This document shows positions 36,400 to 49,848 of a DNA stretch of 64,000 bases, one piece after another; the first letter of the stretch is position 1, and every line of letters starts with the position of its first letter. Both the position numbers and the translations under genes were made by a program. The notes beneath the pieces were generated by a model that did not search any database, was not told the DNA's origin, and saw only the letters and a program-made list of their open reading frames with translations. This DNA comes from Phaseolus vulgaris. Its lineage: Eukaryota; Streptophyta; Magnoliopsida; Fabales; Fabaceae. The stretch spans positions 4,380,311-4,444,310 of the forward strand of contig NC_023758.2 in the NCBI RefSeq assembly GCF_000499845.2, written 5' to 3'.

Positions 36400-39300
36400 C
36401 TAGGATTCAACTTTACAAGAGAATTTGTTGAAGGTATCAAAGTCTAAGAAAATTACAGAGGTATTATCCTTTGTTCTGAGCGTTTTAGCCTCATTCAACA
36501 ACAAGTTAGCAGTCTTTTCTGCTATATTCTCTCTCTCTGAATAGCATTTCTCCTTCATCTGTGCAGTTGAGAAAACAAGCTGTCTAAGAAAAATGATATG
36601 AAAAAAAAAAAAAAAAATATACCCCAATAGATACAAAAGCTGTTTTACACAAAACCTGCAACACAAGCTGAATTGCCTTCTTCACGCTGATGACATCCCA
36701 CAGTCCATCACTGAAATTTTTGCAGATGCCAAAGTTATACTCTCAACATGATCAAAAGAAAAATGTGAATGTTCAACACCTAAACTGGTGACAAAATGTT
36801 CCAAGAAAAATTACCATGGTTTGGATTTAGACAAATAGTCACTTTATTAACTAGTTCTAGAAGGAATAAAGCTCCTCTAAAAGTGAGCAAGTAATGGCGT
36901 ATCCTTCCATTCAATTTACAGTCTCTAGTGATATTAACCCACCAATAGTTCTAAGGTGAATCTCCTTTACTTGTTCACTTAAGAGCCTTTTCCTTCCAGA
37001 AGGAACATTACTGAAAGACAGTGAACCTTCAACCAAGACATTCAGAAGATATATTTTGCTATAGAAATTCAAAAAAGCATGCATCAGAGCCAAAATCACC
37101 TAGCTAGAATAGCAAAAGCTTTGCTTGCTTGATCAATATGCACAACTTCACTTATGTAAGGTTCTGAACTGAACCGGGTATCCTGCTGTTTCAGGAATTT
37201 GTCCCCAAGCATTCTTGCCAGATTTATACCTGCATCAAGTGAGAATCAGAATCAGCAATTGCCAAGTCAAATATTGTAACTCCGGAAAATGAAGTTTGAT
37301 CTTGTTCCAGTGGATTATTTTTCCCATCATACCATATAGACGTGTTTCCCCTTCTTTTAATGGTTCCCCTGTCTCCTCTATTCTGAGTCTTTCAGAATAA
37401 TTCGTTATCTTGTGATCTTCTGTCATCTTGATTTGCTTCCCATTCAAACTGGCAAAAAAAAAATCATTATGAATTACAAACAAGCACAAAAGTGTACTCA
37501 CAGGAATTCAGAATATTTAAGTCAACAAAATCAATAGCTAGAACATAATTTAGTCACAAAGATATGAATAAGGCAACCTATTAGTACTGCAACTGTTGCA
37601 TACAAATTAATACCAAAATCATATGAAAAATTTCAAATAGACAAAACTGCAGATCTGCTACTGCTACCCACCACGTCAAATGTTCCAGAACTAATAATGC
37701 CATGATTTTCTTGTGCAAAAATATTATCTATCAATAAATTATAGAACACGTGCATCTTAACATAATAAGAAAGGCGAAACTAGCATAAACCATTATAACC
37801 ATAATTTTTTTTTGACAGCTTGGTTGTCATGTTTCCTACCCTTGACCCATTCAAAATTAAAACAAGCTAAGAAAGCATTCCAGTTGGTTAGATAAACAAA
37901 CCTCATAATGCAGGTGGAGTCCCCAACATTAGCACATTGAGCAAAGAAATTTTCTTCACCATCAGTCCACACCAGAAGTACTGTCGCTGTACATCCCTGC
38001 AAAGAGTTTGTTAATAAAGGATACACAAGTTTAATTAATTAGCATGCATTCTCGAATTAAAACTTTTACACTACCAACCAAAGACAACAAATTTGTGATT
38101 GGATCATTGTATAAAAAAACTGTACACTGTTTAGATGCATTATCTATTTAATATGCAAACCATAAATATAAAATTTACAATATAAAAAAACTCATGCATA
38201 TGTCCAGGGGATATGCTAAACAACATCAAGAGTGTAGCACATAATACCTCATAATGGTGATTCATATGAGCTTCTGTTTGAGAAAATGCCTCTCGAAGAA
38301 TATCTGAAGCATCACCACATGATAAAACTCTCTCCCTCCTTAATGAATCTGATAATATACTAGCAACTATCTCAGGAAAAATTCTGAAAAAGAAATACAA
38401 AAATTTAGTAGTCTTTTGCACATTAAGAACAGCAAAAACCTTAGATAAATAACTAATATATACACAGAAGGCTATTGCCATTTACATAATATAAGAAGCA
38501 GAGAGAGGAGTCTATTAGTTAGTTTGTTATTGACTAATGATTGCTAGTTTATAAAGTGGTTATTGTGTAGTTAGTTAGTTACTTTTCCCTCATGCTATTA
38601 ATCTAGCATTATCATTCCTTCAAAGTCATGCTAGCATTGTAAAACCAAAAGCAATACCAAAGAGACAAGAGGAAAGATGAAGAGTTAAAGAAACTTAAAG
38701 ATGCAAGAAGAACAAACATGCAAGAGGATAAAAGGCAAAGAGAAAGCTGGAACAGATCATAAAACACAGCAACTGAGAAGATTGGACGAGCAGGTCAAAC
38801 CCAAACACACATTAAGCACCATTTGTAGGAGCAGGAACAAAGATGGTAGAGGTTTTTAACACTAGAATGGCCACATCAAGGTGCGTGAAGGAGATGGTGG
38901 CAGGAAAGAGAATCTCAAGCATTTAAAATGATCAGATTCTGGTAGGTAGCACATGGTGGGATGCTGGAGCTCCTTCAGCAGCACAACTCAAGACCCAATA
39001 GCTGTGAACATATCAAGCTGAGTACAGTACAATGAAGAAAAAACATGAACTGGCTAGGGCAAATTTAACAGACATAATCACGTAAGAAAGAGAAAGTGGA
39101 AAAAAACTGACATTGATCAAGGGTTTCAGTGGGCAGAATTTGTACTTGACCCCCCAGGAAAAAAAGACCAACGGAAATGACAACATTACAAAGGATAGTA
39201 CCTCATTGATACCATGAAACTATGGACTTGTTTGGATGAGCTTCTCCATAATAATTTCTAGGAGAGAAAAATAAGAAAAAAATAAAATTTATTTTTTCAT

Positions 39301-42300
39301 AAGCTGAAATTAGCTTATGCATAAACTAATTGTGGATATTCTCTTATAACTTCTCCAAATTTGTATTTTTGACTAGTGCATAAGCTAATTTTAGCTTATG
39401 AAGATATCAATTTCATATTTTTTTTCTTCATTTTTCTCATGGAAGTCCATATGGAAAAACTTGTCCAAACAGACTCTATAAGATTTGGGTAGGGAAGGAA
39501 AGAAGGATATTATTTTTCCATGTATGACGTGAAATATATTTTAAAGAATTTTTTTTAATTATTTTTATTTAAAATTAATAGAATAGAAGAAAAAAATTGG
39601 CAATTATTTTTTCTCAGATATCCAACGAGTAATGAGGCAGATTTTTTTAGACGGGGGAGAATAGCAAGTAGACAATACCTGTACCCACCCCAACCCATTC
39701 CCATCCCTATATATCATTACTAGACTCCTAATAAAATCAAATAAGGGAACAAATCAGGAAATGAAATGAAATATGGAATCCAGTCCTACAAGCTTCATAG
39801 TCAATACTGGATTATGGCAGAGTAGAAACCTTAGGCTGGCTACTACATTCAAATAGCATAACGGTTTTCTATACTGCCATTGCAACCAAAACTATAATAT
39901 AGGATTCAAAAACCCCAGTTTTGACCTGTGAAATGTTGTTAAGGATTTATTTAGATAACATTATGATTTCTCCCTCATTTTCTAATGCATTTTTGCTTTA
40001 CAAATGTAATTGAATTTGAAAGCCTTAACAGGACTATTTTATTGGTTGTCATGTTCCATTCTGTCTTCTTCTTTTAGATTGCCTAGTTCACATTCTGCTC
40101 ATTTTTATCAGAAATTTTTGGCTCTATTTCTGTTGATACCACCATATTCATTCATTTTCTTACTTCATTACTACGTTTAAGTTGTGTGCGTAAATTATCA
40201 TGTATATTTATCATGAATCTTCTAATGCATTTTTGCTTTAGAAATGTAATATAATTTGAAAGCCTTAACAGGGCTATTTTATTTTTGTCACGTCCCATTA
40301 TTTTTTCTTCTTTTAGACTGCCTAGTTCCCGTTCGGCTAATTTTGTCAAATTTGTTTCGCTCTTATTCTATTGATGCCACTTTATTCGTTCATTTTTTTA
40401 CTTCATTACTATGTTGATATTGCTCCTAGAATGATGGTGATTGTGTGTAAATTGTCACGTATTATTTATCATGGATTTTTTTAATTGTGTCAGTTTGGGT
40501 TTTTCATTAATTTAAATGTGCAGTATAAATTATTTAGTTAGGATTATGATATTTGAAATAGCAGTCATCCCGCTTTCCACTAGCATTTTCAGAGTTAGTT
40601 CCAAGATGGATAACTATGCCTATGAGATCATCCAAGATACTCTAGATACAATAATGATATTTTTATTTTCTAAATATTCTAACTGTGGGCAAGTCAATAC
40701 AGTCATCCGTCATACAGTATGAAAAGTCACTAAAACAACATAAACCTATACGATACATATATTTAAGCTACTAAAGGAGAAAGGAGAAAGTTGAAATCAA
40801 CAGGACATATCACATATTATACAACAATCTGCAGAAGATGTTCAGAGATAGGACTAATATGCACATTACTGGAGCATGGATATCTAACTTGACAACAATA
40901 AATAACCACAGCACGAAAAAAATTAAATTATTTCTATTCATCAAGTACACACTATCCACAGTAAAAAATAAGTACGGAATAGGCAAGCATTAACATGAAG
41001 TTTCATAAAAATGGCAAACAACTAGCATGGCCAATCAAAGGCAAAAAAATACTAACTTGCTAGCAGATTTGGCGGCCCCATCTCCACCATGACCATCACA
41101 AACGCCAAAAAGTCCAAACTAGAAAATAGAATTAGAGGTGGGTTAGCTTCCTCTGGTAAGTGAGAAACAAAACAACTACAGAAGAGAGACCTGCATTAAG
41201 AAGTGCTACGAATAAATCCAATACCTGATCCAGCCCAGGTAGAGGCCATTGATAATAGCAAACATCTTCCATAGGAAACCTTTTTCCTCCTCGACGCATA
41301 GCCATGGGATCTGATGCCATGCCAACTCCAAAGGGAATGTGATGCTGAGTTTGAGAAGCAATATGGACCTGCCATATATATTAAATCACAGAATTATATA
41401 GAATTTTTTTACACACAAATTCTACAATAGCATTTAAAAAAATGCAAAGCCAGCATACTCACTTCAAGTATACCATTTTATAGTACAAGGTATATTGCAA
41501 AACAAACAATAATAAATTAATCACTTAAAATTTAATTGCAAAACCTTTGGAAAAGGCGTGTAGAGAACATCCTTTTACTAAGTAAACACAAAATAACCAC
41601 ATTACTCCTTAGTTATAGAAGTAGAAGACAAATTTCCCATCTCAGACGAGGGAGTGCATTGATCATTGAAAGAACAAAAGCTACAATCTTAATTCAATCT
41701 AGTTAAAATCTAATTTTCAATATGTATTCTAGTCAATCTAGCTCGACAGAAAGAGACACATTTTATTTTATATCAATAAACTATACTCATATACCTGCAA
41801 GCGTGAAAAAATGGACAGGAGTTGGCATTCAAATAAATTTCTAACAATAAATTCAATGTAAAAGCCTTCTTGGATTGTAAAGGAGAGCAGAAAATTATGT
41901 AATAATGATTTAGCCACTAAAAATTATTCAACCGGCATATACTGCAGCACTCTCTTCGCAGCTAAATATCATGCATACAGCTATAAGCTTCGCATCTATG
42001 ACAATCAGCTATAAGAGGCAGCCATTTTAACTGAGATCACTCCTACTACTCACCATTACTTTTGATGTTGTTCCAAGTGTTATGATGTCTCCATTAGCAA
42101 GACTCATCGGATTTCCCCAATTCCTACTTTCAGTATCGGGATGGTTGATTGGCTTAGAATTCAATAGTGTTCCATTCAGACTACCCATGTCCACCAACTC
42201 CCATTTCATTTTCTGAAAGATCAATTATAAAAACAATCATCACACACCATAAATGTTAAAAATCCAACTACAAGTCCGAGAGCACACAGAGTTTACATCC

Positions 42301-43202
42301 AAATTCCACTTTATCATAGCGTGTTTTCCTGACACTTCTGAATCCTTTATCAACAAATCACTCGGAGAAACTCTACCCAAGGTTAGTGGTAGACGAGAAG
42401 AATTGGTCGACTGTACAGAACACCGAAGTCCCCGAGAAGGGCCATTGATAACCTCCAGAGTAAGACAACTTCCTGCACTTCTAAGAAAAGGATGTGTCAT
42501 TATGTTGACATGTTTAGCACGTAAAGACATTGCAAATACATAACAGCAACACAATAAAAAAAGACTCAGGAAATTACTTTGATCAGAGATATTCCATTGC
42601 ACTAAGTCCTGAAGTCTATCATTCCGAATATTAGGCGTGCCCTGCTTTTGAAATTGTGCTAATTGAGCTGAGGAAAGCCTAAGCGTTTGACCAACATCAA
42701 CGTCATCAGAAGAAGGATCCGAGATCACATCCACGACCAAAGTATCACCACACTGGGGTGCAGTAGGTGGAACAGGAAGGGTTTGAAGCCTTTGCTTATG
42801 AACAAGCCCTTGGCCATGCGTCCGAGGAGAGCGAAATAGAACTTCACTGGGATAACAGGCGCCCTCGAGATCATAATCTCGCGGCAATTCATTGATCTGA
42901 TTCAACGGCGAAGCATTTGCATCCTCTTCGTCGGCAACAAGGGGGCGCTCCAGCTCGCCCTTCGATTCGCAACATCAATTGAATTTCAGAGATCGTAAAT
43001 ATCGAAATCAGAGTTGGCGATTAGGGAAAGAACAATCGAATGCTGAAAATAGAAAAAAATTGGTAGCTACCTTGATCGAGGAGCGGAAACGCGAAGAGAA
43101 AAAGAAGCGCCATGGTTTGAAGAGAAAGAAGAGGAAGATGATGATGAGAAGAAGCATAAGGAGAAGAAGCACAGTGAGAATGGTTTGTAGCATAGGACCC
43201 AT
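36400..43202 (-). CDS. KAPP: Kinase-associated protein phosphatase (FHA + PP2C), 12 exons
   Basis: Exons in transcription order: 43202-43071, 42959-42578, 42472-42297, 42212-42054, 41368-41225, 41118-41057, 38383-38248, 37996-37902, 37448-37333, 37229-37100, 36710-36656, 36558-36400. Phases agree and the product is 581 aa, the length I recall for Arabidopsis KAPP. Residues about 7-28 form a very hydrophobic signal anchor followed by basic residues. An FHA (kinase-interaction) domain lies at about 172-283 with G204-R205, S219, H222 and GSLNGT. A PP2C domain follows with MED (316-318), DGHGG (339-343), CANVGDS, TEDH, SDGLWD (511-516) and D560-N561. KAPP binds phosphorylated receptor-like kinases (CLV1, FLS2 and others) through FHA and dephosphorylates them. 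All metal-binding Asp positions I can place are kept. Exon 2 uses a weak AAG acceptor. An in-frame Met at 43232 would add ten residues. Confidence 0.93.
39224..39476. mobile_element. MITE with terminal inverted repeats inside KAPP intron 6
   Basis: The left end, GGACTTGTTTGGATGAGCTT, and the complement of the right end, GAGTCTGTTTGGACAAGTTT, are inverted copies, and the homology continues inward through A-rich arms. TAT flanks both sides (39221-39223 and 39477-39479). It is 253 bp and non-coding. The GTTTGGA ends recall Tourist/PIF-type MITEs, but the family is uncertain. Confidence 0.65.
39981..40475. repeat. Tandem duplication, ~240 bp unit, in KAPP intron 6
   Basis: The block starting TCTAATGCATTTTTGCTTTA occurs at 39981 and again at 40221. 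Both copies share AAAGCCTTAACAG, CTTCTTTTAGA, GCCTAGTTC and the ending TTTATCATG. The second copy has an extra ~27 bp near its end. The copies have diverged by many substitutions, so the duplication is not recent. Confidence 0.8.
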
Positions 43203-45880
43203 CGTCTTCCTTCTCTCTCTACTCTTTCGCAAGAGAGATTGGGTCTGGGTCTGCGAGAACCTCGCTTTGAAATGGTCACACTTTTTTTCTTTCCAATTAA
43301 CTCTTCAACTTCAAATTTATTACCACACACCCCACTATTATTTATCATTCTTCCAATGTTAATTAATTAATTAATTAATTAAATTAAATTCTTCAAAAAT
43401 ACTACTTCTTTTTATTATTAAATAAATAAATTCTTAAGAACTACTACTTCATCATTGCTGCAACGTTAATTGAATTCCTCACAAATGCTTCTTTTTTACA
43501 TTATAGTATAATAATATGCTGCTGCTGGAAGTACTTGTTTAGTATTATAGTTATACAAAATTTACTTTTTAATATTTTAATTATATAAATATAATTATCG
43601 AAAGAGGTAAAACTTAAAAGATCTTGATCTTCTAAATATATGTTTTTATTCTATTTTCTATTTTTAAATGATTAAAATAGAAAGTATATTAGATGTCTTG
43701 TTTTGCAATGCTGTGACTTTGGACCTCTCATTGCTAAATGAATCAATATTCATACCAAAATCATAAATCCTTACACTATAAGCTTTAATAAGATCAACAT
43801 CAAACCTTAAGTTAATCGTCATGACAAAGATAAAAATAATAGTCATAGTTTTTGGGTGCAATTTGAATAATTACACTAATCAATCATTTGCCTGCCATTC
43901 TTAACATTCAATGAGTGTTGCAATGAGATTTCTAATAAGTGAGTAAAGTTATATTTTATAAAATTTAAAAAAATAGTATTTTGATAATCATAAATAGAAT
44001 TTTTTTTTCTTTTTTGTTCAGATGTCTTCTTCCTTCTCCTAGGATTTTACAGTACAGAGTTTGTACAACATCATTGTGGTGGACAATGTGTTATTTGGGA
44101 GTGTTGTGTTATATCAACATAGAGTAAATAAAAAAATATGAGAACTACTCTTATGAGACGTCAAAATCCTTTGTTTAGATGCATGACAAGTATCCCATAC
44201 AGAAAATAATATATTACTGAGAAAGGTAAAATTTAAAAATAGTATTATCAAGTGTGTATAATTTACCCAATGAAGGACTATAAGGTATTTTATTGGATGG
44301 AATTTCTAACTATTTACCTTTAGCTCATGGATATATGAAGGAGAGAAACACGAACAAATGTTCACTAGGTGTAACATTTCAAATTACATAAGTTAAACAC
44401 TGAAATTGAAAAAACATGTTACTTATTTTATGACTTTTCCTTTCACAACAAGTTATTACATGCTCTTGGATCACCATTTGTCTATAGTCTTAATCTATTT
44501 TCAGTTGACAAATGTATAATTAAATATAATAAATTGTTTCATTTTAAATTAATAATCCAAACACGAATCATTTAAAAATTATTTGAAATCATAAATTAAG
44601 GACCATTTAATATCTTTTTTTTTTCTTTTAGCATGATAATCGTTCATATCAACAAGACCTCATAGGTTAAACTTATTTATTTGTATGAGTCTCGTTTTAT
44701 TCTGTAGGAACATTTTTAATAGTAGTATATCTTAATTTTTTCTAACTACTTATAAGTTTTACTTTATGGCAAGATGCCAATGTATACTTCAAGAATTGAC
44801 ATTTTGAACTAGTTTTAAGATTAATTTTTTATTCACAACTTAGAGTTATTTAAAAAAATTATCCTAATATTCAAATTGAACTAAATATTCTTTCACTATT
44901 ACAATATATTACCAAGTCGTATTTATTTATTTCTTACCATGCTTTATAATTAAAAAACACTAAAAGAATATGATAATTTTTTTCTTTTTTAACTTGTATA
45001 TAGACTTGTGGCCCAACTCATAGGACTTGATCTTGACTCATATGCATCTGGTCAAAATAGTTCACATGGCCAAAAAGTCCGCATAAGAAAAAGTCTATGT
45101 TAGGACAAGTCATTTTTTAGCCAAGTCGAGTTATACTCATTTTAAGTCAAGTTTAGATCAAATCATGTTAATTCAGATTAAAATAGAGTTGACAAAGCTC
45201 GAACACATGTCACAAAATGTCAAGTTTGGTCGAACCCAAGTTGGATTGGGTTTTCTAGATCGAAAAAGTTGGATTGGGCCTTAACCTTCCAACTATGTTG
45301 CAAATAGTAAAAAATAATTAAAACCCATTTATAATTAATATAAGTATTTAGCGATCAATTCGTAATTTAAAATATTTTAAGGACTCTATAATCCTAAATA
45401 GTATTTAGAGGTTGATTGAAGTTTTGTAGTGATTGAAGTTTTGTAGTGAGTCAAACACATTTAACCCTAACCCTAATGCATTTTATGTGAAGGCTTTGGA
45501 AATGAAGACTTTTTAACCTACTCATTTGATAGACTAATAAAAGAAAACTTAATTTAGAAGTGAGCTAAAATTAACAGTGGACCATGAATCAAATTAACAA
45601 GTGTACTTGTATATTATTTTGGTTTTCTATATAGTATGGTGATTAGAAATAGACATGGTGTTTTGAAAAAATACAAGAAATCAATGAAGTTGTGCTAAAA
45701 TTGCTCCAAATCTCTATATTCTTTTTTAAAAATATTAACTTCCATCTTTAGAGTTAGTTTTGGTCCTTAAATATGTGAAAAATTTAGTTGTTTGTCGATA
45801 ATCTAAATCTAGAAAAGTAGGTTTGTTGTGTTATTTTGAGTTTTTTTTAGGAAAAAAAATTATCCAATAAATAATACTTT
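43203..45880. other. Upstream region of KAPP and gene-free AT-rich DNA
   Basis: The first ~60 bp upstream of the KAPP start are GA/CT rich and likely 5' UTR. A (TTAA)n-like tract lies at 43357-43382. The rest is AT rich without recognisable genes. Near 45420-45455 a GATTGAAGTTTTGTAGTG unit is tandemly doubled, resembling isolated CACTA-type ends (CACTACAAAA on the complement). Confidence 0.5.
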
Positions 45881-45883
45881 TAA

Positions 45884-46259
45884 CACTATAAAAATATCAT
45901 TAAATATCAACTAAGTTAGAGACAAAAAAAATAATTAGTCATCATATTGAATAAGTTAAATACTACTTTATAAACTACAAAATTATTAATATCTAAAGTA
46001 ATTTACATTATTAATAAAGTTTTATAAAGTAATTTATAAATTGGTATATAACATTAACTTTTAACTATTTTATATTTTAAAATCTTGATAACTAATGTTA
46101 GATATCAATTTAAAAACTACTTTATAATTTTTTATTAATAATAAAAATTTCTTTAAATACTAATAATTATATAATTTGTAAAATAGTATCTAACTTAGTC
46201 AATATAATGATTATTTATCTTTTATCACTAAATTAGTTTATAATAAATTTTTTTAAGTG
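45884..46259. mobile_element. CACTA-type MITE, copy 2 (376 bp)
   Basis: It starts CACTATAAAAATATC and ends TTTAAGTG, with the perfect 3-bp duplication TAA at 45881-45883 and 46260-46262. The two halves are long imperfect inverted repeats (for example CTAAGTTAGA on the left and its complement TCTAACTTAG on the right). It has no coding capacity. It matches the elements at 10417 and 47140. Confidence 0.8.
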
Positions 46260-47028
46260 TAAAAAATGTCTTTTTACCATGTTTAACGAAAACAATTTTG
46301 TGGGAACTTTTCTAATTTAAAATATAATTTTTAGTGAAAAATATCATATTATTAATATTAAATTATTTAATATGATAATGGATTAAACAATTCAGTAAAA
46401 GTACAACAAAGTGCCTTTAATAAATATTATAGTTGACCAAATTCATGACTACTCTTCCTCTCCTAGATGAAGAATAATTGGTGTTTTTTTTATTCTTTGA
46501 TTAATTCACCTATTTGTTCTTTAGAGTATTTTATGTTTTTAAAAGCTACATTCTAAATACTAATGTAACACTAAAAAATTAATATGTAAGATAAAGTATT
46601 TATCCTCTTTTTTATCAACCAAAAATAATAAATTAAAAGGATCACCTAACCCATATAGAAAACATCACCTATTTATAAGAATATATGTGCCAAAAAAATC
46701 TGTTACAAATTGTGCTTATAACTCTGCCCTACCTTTACATTACACTTTGTTTGAATACACCAAACAAGACAACCCAACCCATGTCATGATAACATATGCT
46801 TTTATTTATATCTCTAATTAATATGCACTCACTAGTACACTATCTCATAATAAGAATTAAATATAGGTATAAAAATAAAATAAAAAAAGACATAGTGAGT
46901 GAGATAATAAATTCAATAGTTTACTAAAATAAGTTGTGATATTATCTTAAAAAATAGATTCTAGATCTAACATTTATTCCTATAATATGCTATCACACTT
47001 TTTCATAACAAGTTTTTATGAGTTTATC

Positions 47029-47033
<5 letters not shown>

Positions 47034-47060
<27 letters not shown>
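47034..47060. repeat. (TA)n microsatellite
   Basis: Long uninterrupted TA tract just upstream of the third CACTA-type MITE. Confidence 0.85.
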
Positions 47061-47063
<3 letters not shown>

Positions 47064-47139
47064 TTTTCTATTTTCATGTTTAATGTTCTCAATATGAATA
47101 ATTGATAATTATGTAGAAATTCAGTTTTATAAAATTGAT

Positions 47140-47590
47140 CTATATAAGAAAATTATTAAATAGAAACTAATTTTAAAGACTAAAATAATTAGTTATTATT
47201 TGACTAAATTAGAGATCAATTTATAAATTAAAACAATTATTGACATTTAAAATAATTTTTATTATTAATAAAAATTTATAAAATAGTTTCTAAATTAGTA
47301 TCTAACCTCTTAATTACCAAGGTTTTAACTACTTACTACTTTATATTCTAAATTAGTCTCTATTAGTATTTTAGAAACCAATTTAAAATCTAAAATATTA
47401 GTAAGTAAAACTTAGGTAACTAATTTAGATACCAATTTAGAAACTATTTTATAAATTTTTATTAATAATAGAAACTACTTTAGATACCAATAATTTTTTA
47501 GTCTCTAAATTAGTATCTAATTTAGTTAATATAATGGTTAGTTATTTTTTATTTCTAAATTTGATTACTATTTAATAATTTTCTCTTGTG
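47140..47590. mobile_element. CACTA-type MITE, copy 3 (451 bp)
   Basis: The left end, CTATATAAGAAAATTATTAAATAG, split here as CTATATAAG plus AAAATTATTAAATAG, mirrors the complement of the right end, CACAAGAGAAAATTATTAAATAG (again A-rich then TTATTAAATAG). GAT flanks both sides (47137-47139 and 47591-47593). The arms are inverted repeats of about 200 bp that meet near 47365. Its terminal bases are more decayed than in copy 2. Confidence 0.75.
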
Positions 47591-48437
47591 GATGAAGTTA
47601 ACTATCATAATCAATGAAAACCTAATTTTTTGTTTACTCATGATATAACTGTTCTTCTTCTGGCTTTCATTATTTGTTAACTAATTAATGAAATCTACAT
47701 GACTTATATGGCTATAGTTTACCTGATTTTGAAATAAGCAATTTGATTGTTAATGCAAGTGGTTACCAATTAGTTGACATGCTGTGATCCATTACCTAAC
47801 AGTTTTATTGAGTTATTTATGTTGAAAAGAAGAAAGTTGAAGGTTTAAAAATAGTTGAAATTATTAGAAGAGAATGGTGACGCACTCACACATAGCCTTT
47901 TACTTGCTTAATGCTTATGTAAGCCGTGAATTGGATTCTCTTGTCCCTCACACCAAAGTTCTTGCTACATTTGAAAACATAAGTGTCCTTAGGCTTCACT
48001 TAATTAAAGGGGCATGACGCATACTTCGTTAAAGATTCTCCATTACTAAACCTGATGCTAAAGAACATGCTAGCTAGTACATATATGTATTCTGATACAA
48101 ATATAATTGGTAAGTGGGATTTGGAGGAATAGAAATAATTGTTTATTCAATGGAGGAGTGATAGACTATTCTAAAGTCTTTTTTCTTGACACAAGTTAAA
48201 GTTTGGTTTTGGATTTCGTCAAAGATATCTTTAGCGAGTTTTTCGTTCTTTGATTGATGTTTAGAACACTCATATGTATGTACTCAATTAATAGTTGCTG
48301 ATAGTGTGACGGGGTTGGTCTTTGAATTTTAAGTCGTTTTTTTAGGTAATTGTGACAGGATAAACAGTCGGGTTCTCTTGAGGTGTATGTCTCTTCTGCT
48401 TTGTAAGAAGATTGAATCAACCCTAAAGTGTGTCACT

Positions 48438-48457
48438 TTTTTTTTTTTTTTTTTTTG
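48438..48457. repeat. Poly(T) tract
   Basis: Homopolymer run followed by an A run in gene-free DNA. No element could be tied to it. Confidence 0.6.
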
Positions 48458-48779
48458 TTAATAAAAAAAAAATCTGATACAAATATAATTTTATCTCTCT
48501 AAGGAGGATCTGCGCTCATAGCTTGTTAGCTGGAGTTAAGCCCTTTAAACGGAAAAAACAGTGCAGATGCAAAAGTTGACCATGTCATGTTCTTTTTCTA
48601 TTTCATAGCTTTTTCTGATACAGACATGATTAACAATAATATAAGCGTAGCATGTTTACTTTAGAAAAACTTTAGGGTTAAGGTACCATGCTTATTTAGG
48701 GCGCGTAGAGGAAAAAGTATTTCAAGATAAACATATCACAGAATTTCCACACATAGGACCTTCTGATCCTACATATTGT

Positions 48780-48822
48780 AATTGGCTGCTTGATGTATTG
48801 TAATTGGCTGCTTGATGCATGC
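48780..48822. repeat. Short tandem duplication (20-21 bp unit)
   Basis: ATTGTAATTGGCTGCTTGATG occurs twice in succession (shown as ATTGTAATTGG / CTGCTTGATG). It is nearly perfect, so a recent slippage event. Confidence 0.8.
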
Positions 48823-48875
48823 AACGTTATATAGTTCAGTTATGTATCAATTGACGAAAGTCCATAAGAAACAAG

Positions 48876-49140
48876 TCTTAGAGATTTCAAATCAACTAAA
48901 AATTAGAATAATTAGAATATAAGTGGGTGTAGACCTTAAAGTTGAATTATATTTAAAATTTACTTCTTAATATGATATCAAAATCTGGTTAAAGTTTATC
49001 TTAAGAAGAGTTTGTTGGAACTATCATGTCATCTACTATCAGATTATTATCGGACTGTCCATAATATACAATCCTACGTACAAACTGATAGTCTTAATGT
49101 GAGAGGTGTATTAGAGATCCCACATTGACTAGAAATTGAA
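48876..49140 (+). mobile_element. Diverged TRIM-like element
   Basis: The left repeat near 48876 (TTAGAGATTTCAAATCAACT) and the right repeat near 49110 (TTAGAGATCCCACATTGACT) are direct copies of the TRIM end seen at 58592 (TTGGAGATCCCACATCGACT). Between them ATATGATATCA at 48971-48981 corresponds to a decayed initiator-Met tRNA primer-binding site, following a GGGTGTAGACC block as in the better-preserved copy. It has no coding region. Confidence 0.6.
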
Positions 49141-49171
49141 GGAAAAAACGTGACAGTTTCATAAACACTAA

Positions 49172-49848
49172 GGCTCTGTTTGGATTGAGGAGGGGAGGGA
49201 GTGGATTTGTGAGGATTGGAGAGAATGTGTGAGGATATGTGAGGTTGTTTGGATTGAGGGATGATAGAGTGGATTTGTAAGGATGGTTTATTGTAAGTTT
49301 ACAAAATTATCCTTCTTATTAAAAAATATTTAAATAATGGATTATGATTTTTTTGTGTAGGTTTTAATTAATTAAATATTTTTAATATATAATATCCATA
49401 ATTATTTATATTTTTAATAAAAAAATTAAAAAATATAATATAAAATATTTTGGTGTTAAATTGAAATAAATTTATTAAATACATTAAAATTTATGAAAAT
49501 AATATTCATTTATTACTTTATATAACTATATATTGTTGATATTATAATTTTATTTTATTATTTATAATTATATATTGTTATTAATAGTATAATTAAATAT
49601 TTTTGAAATTATAAATAATAAATAGATTTATGTAATATTTAATTTTATATATTAAAATAAAATACATGCACAAGGGTATTTTGGTAAAATGCAACAATCC
49701 TACTAAATCCCCATAAATCTCTTCATTTTGTGAAGAATGAAAAAAACTCTCCACTCTCTCTCCCATCCTCTCTCTCCCACCCTCTAAATCATGGAAACAA
49801 ACACAAAAAACACCCCCTCCCTCCTCCCACTTGGAAGCAAACACACCC
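49172..49848. mobile_element. Tourist/PIF-Harbinger-type MITE (677 bp)
   Basis: The left end GGCTCTGTTTGG and the complement of the right end GGGTGTGTTTGC are inverted copies, followed inward by GAGGGAGGG-rich arms. The 3-bp duplication TAA lies on both sides (49169-49171 and 49849-49851), the usual target of PIF/Harbinger elements. The core is very AT rich and non-coding. Confidence 0.75.

Noticed and set aside
43008..43362. Basic 127-codon plus-strand open frame (42979-43362)
   Set aside because: It is antisense to the first KAPP exon and its 5' leader. The minus strand carries the signal anchor and joins in phase to the next exon.
45464..45480. Telomere-like CCCTAACCCTAA
   Set aside because: Only about two degenerate units. 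No telomeric array is present.
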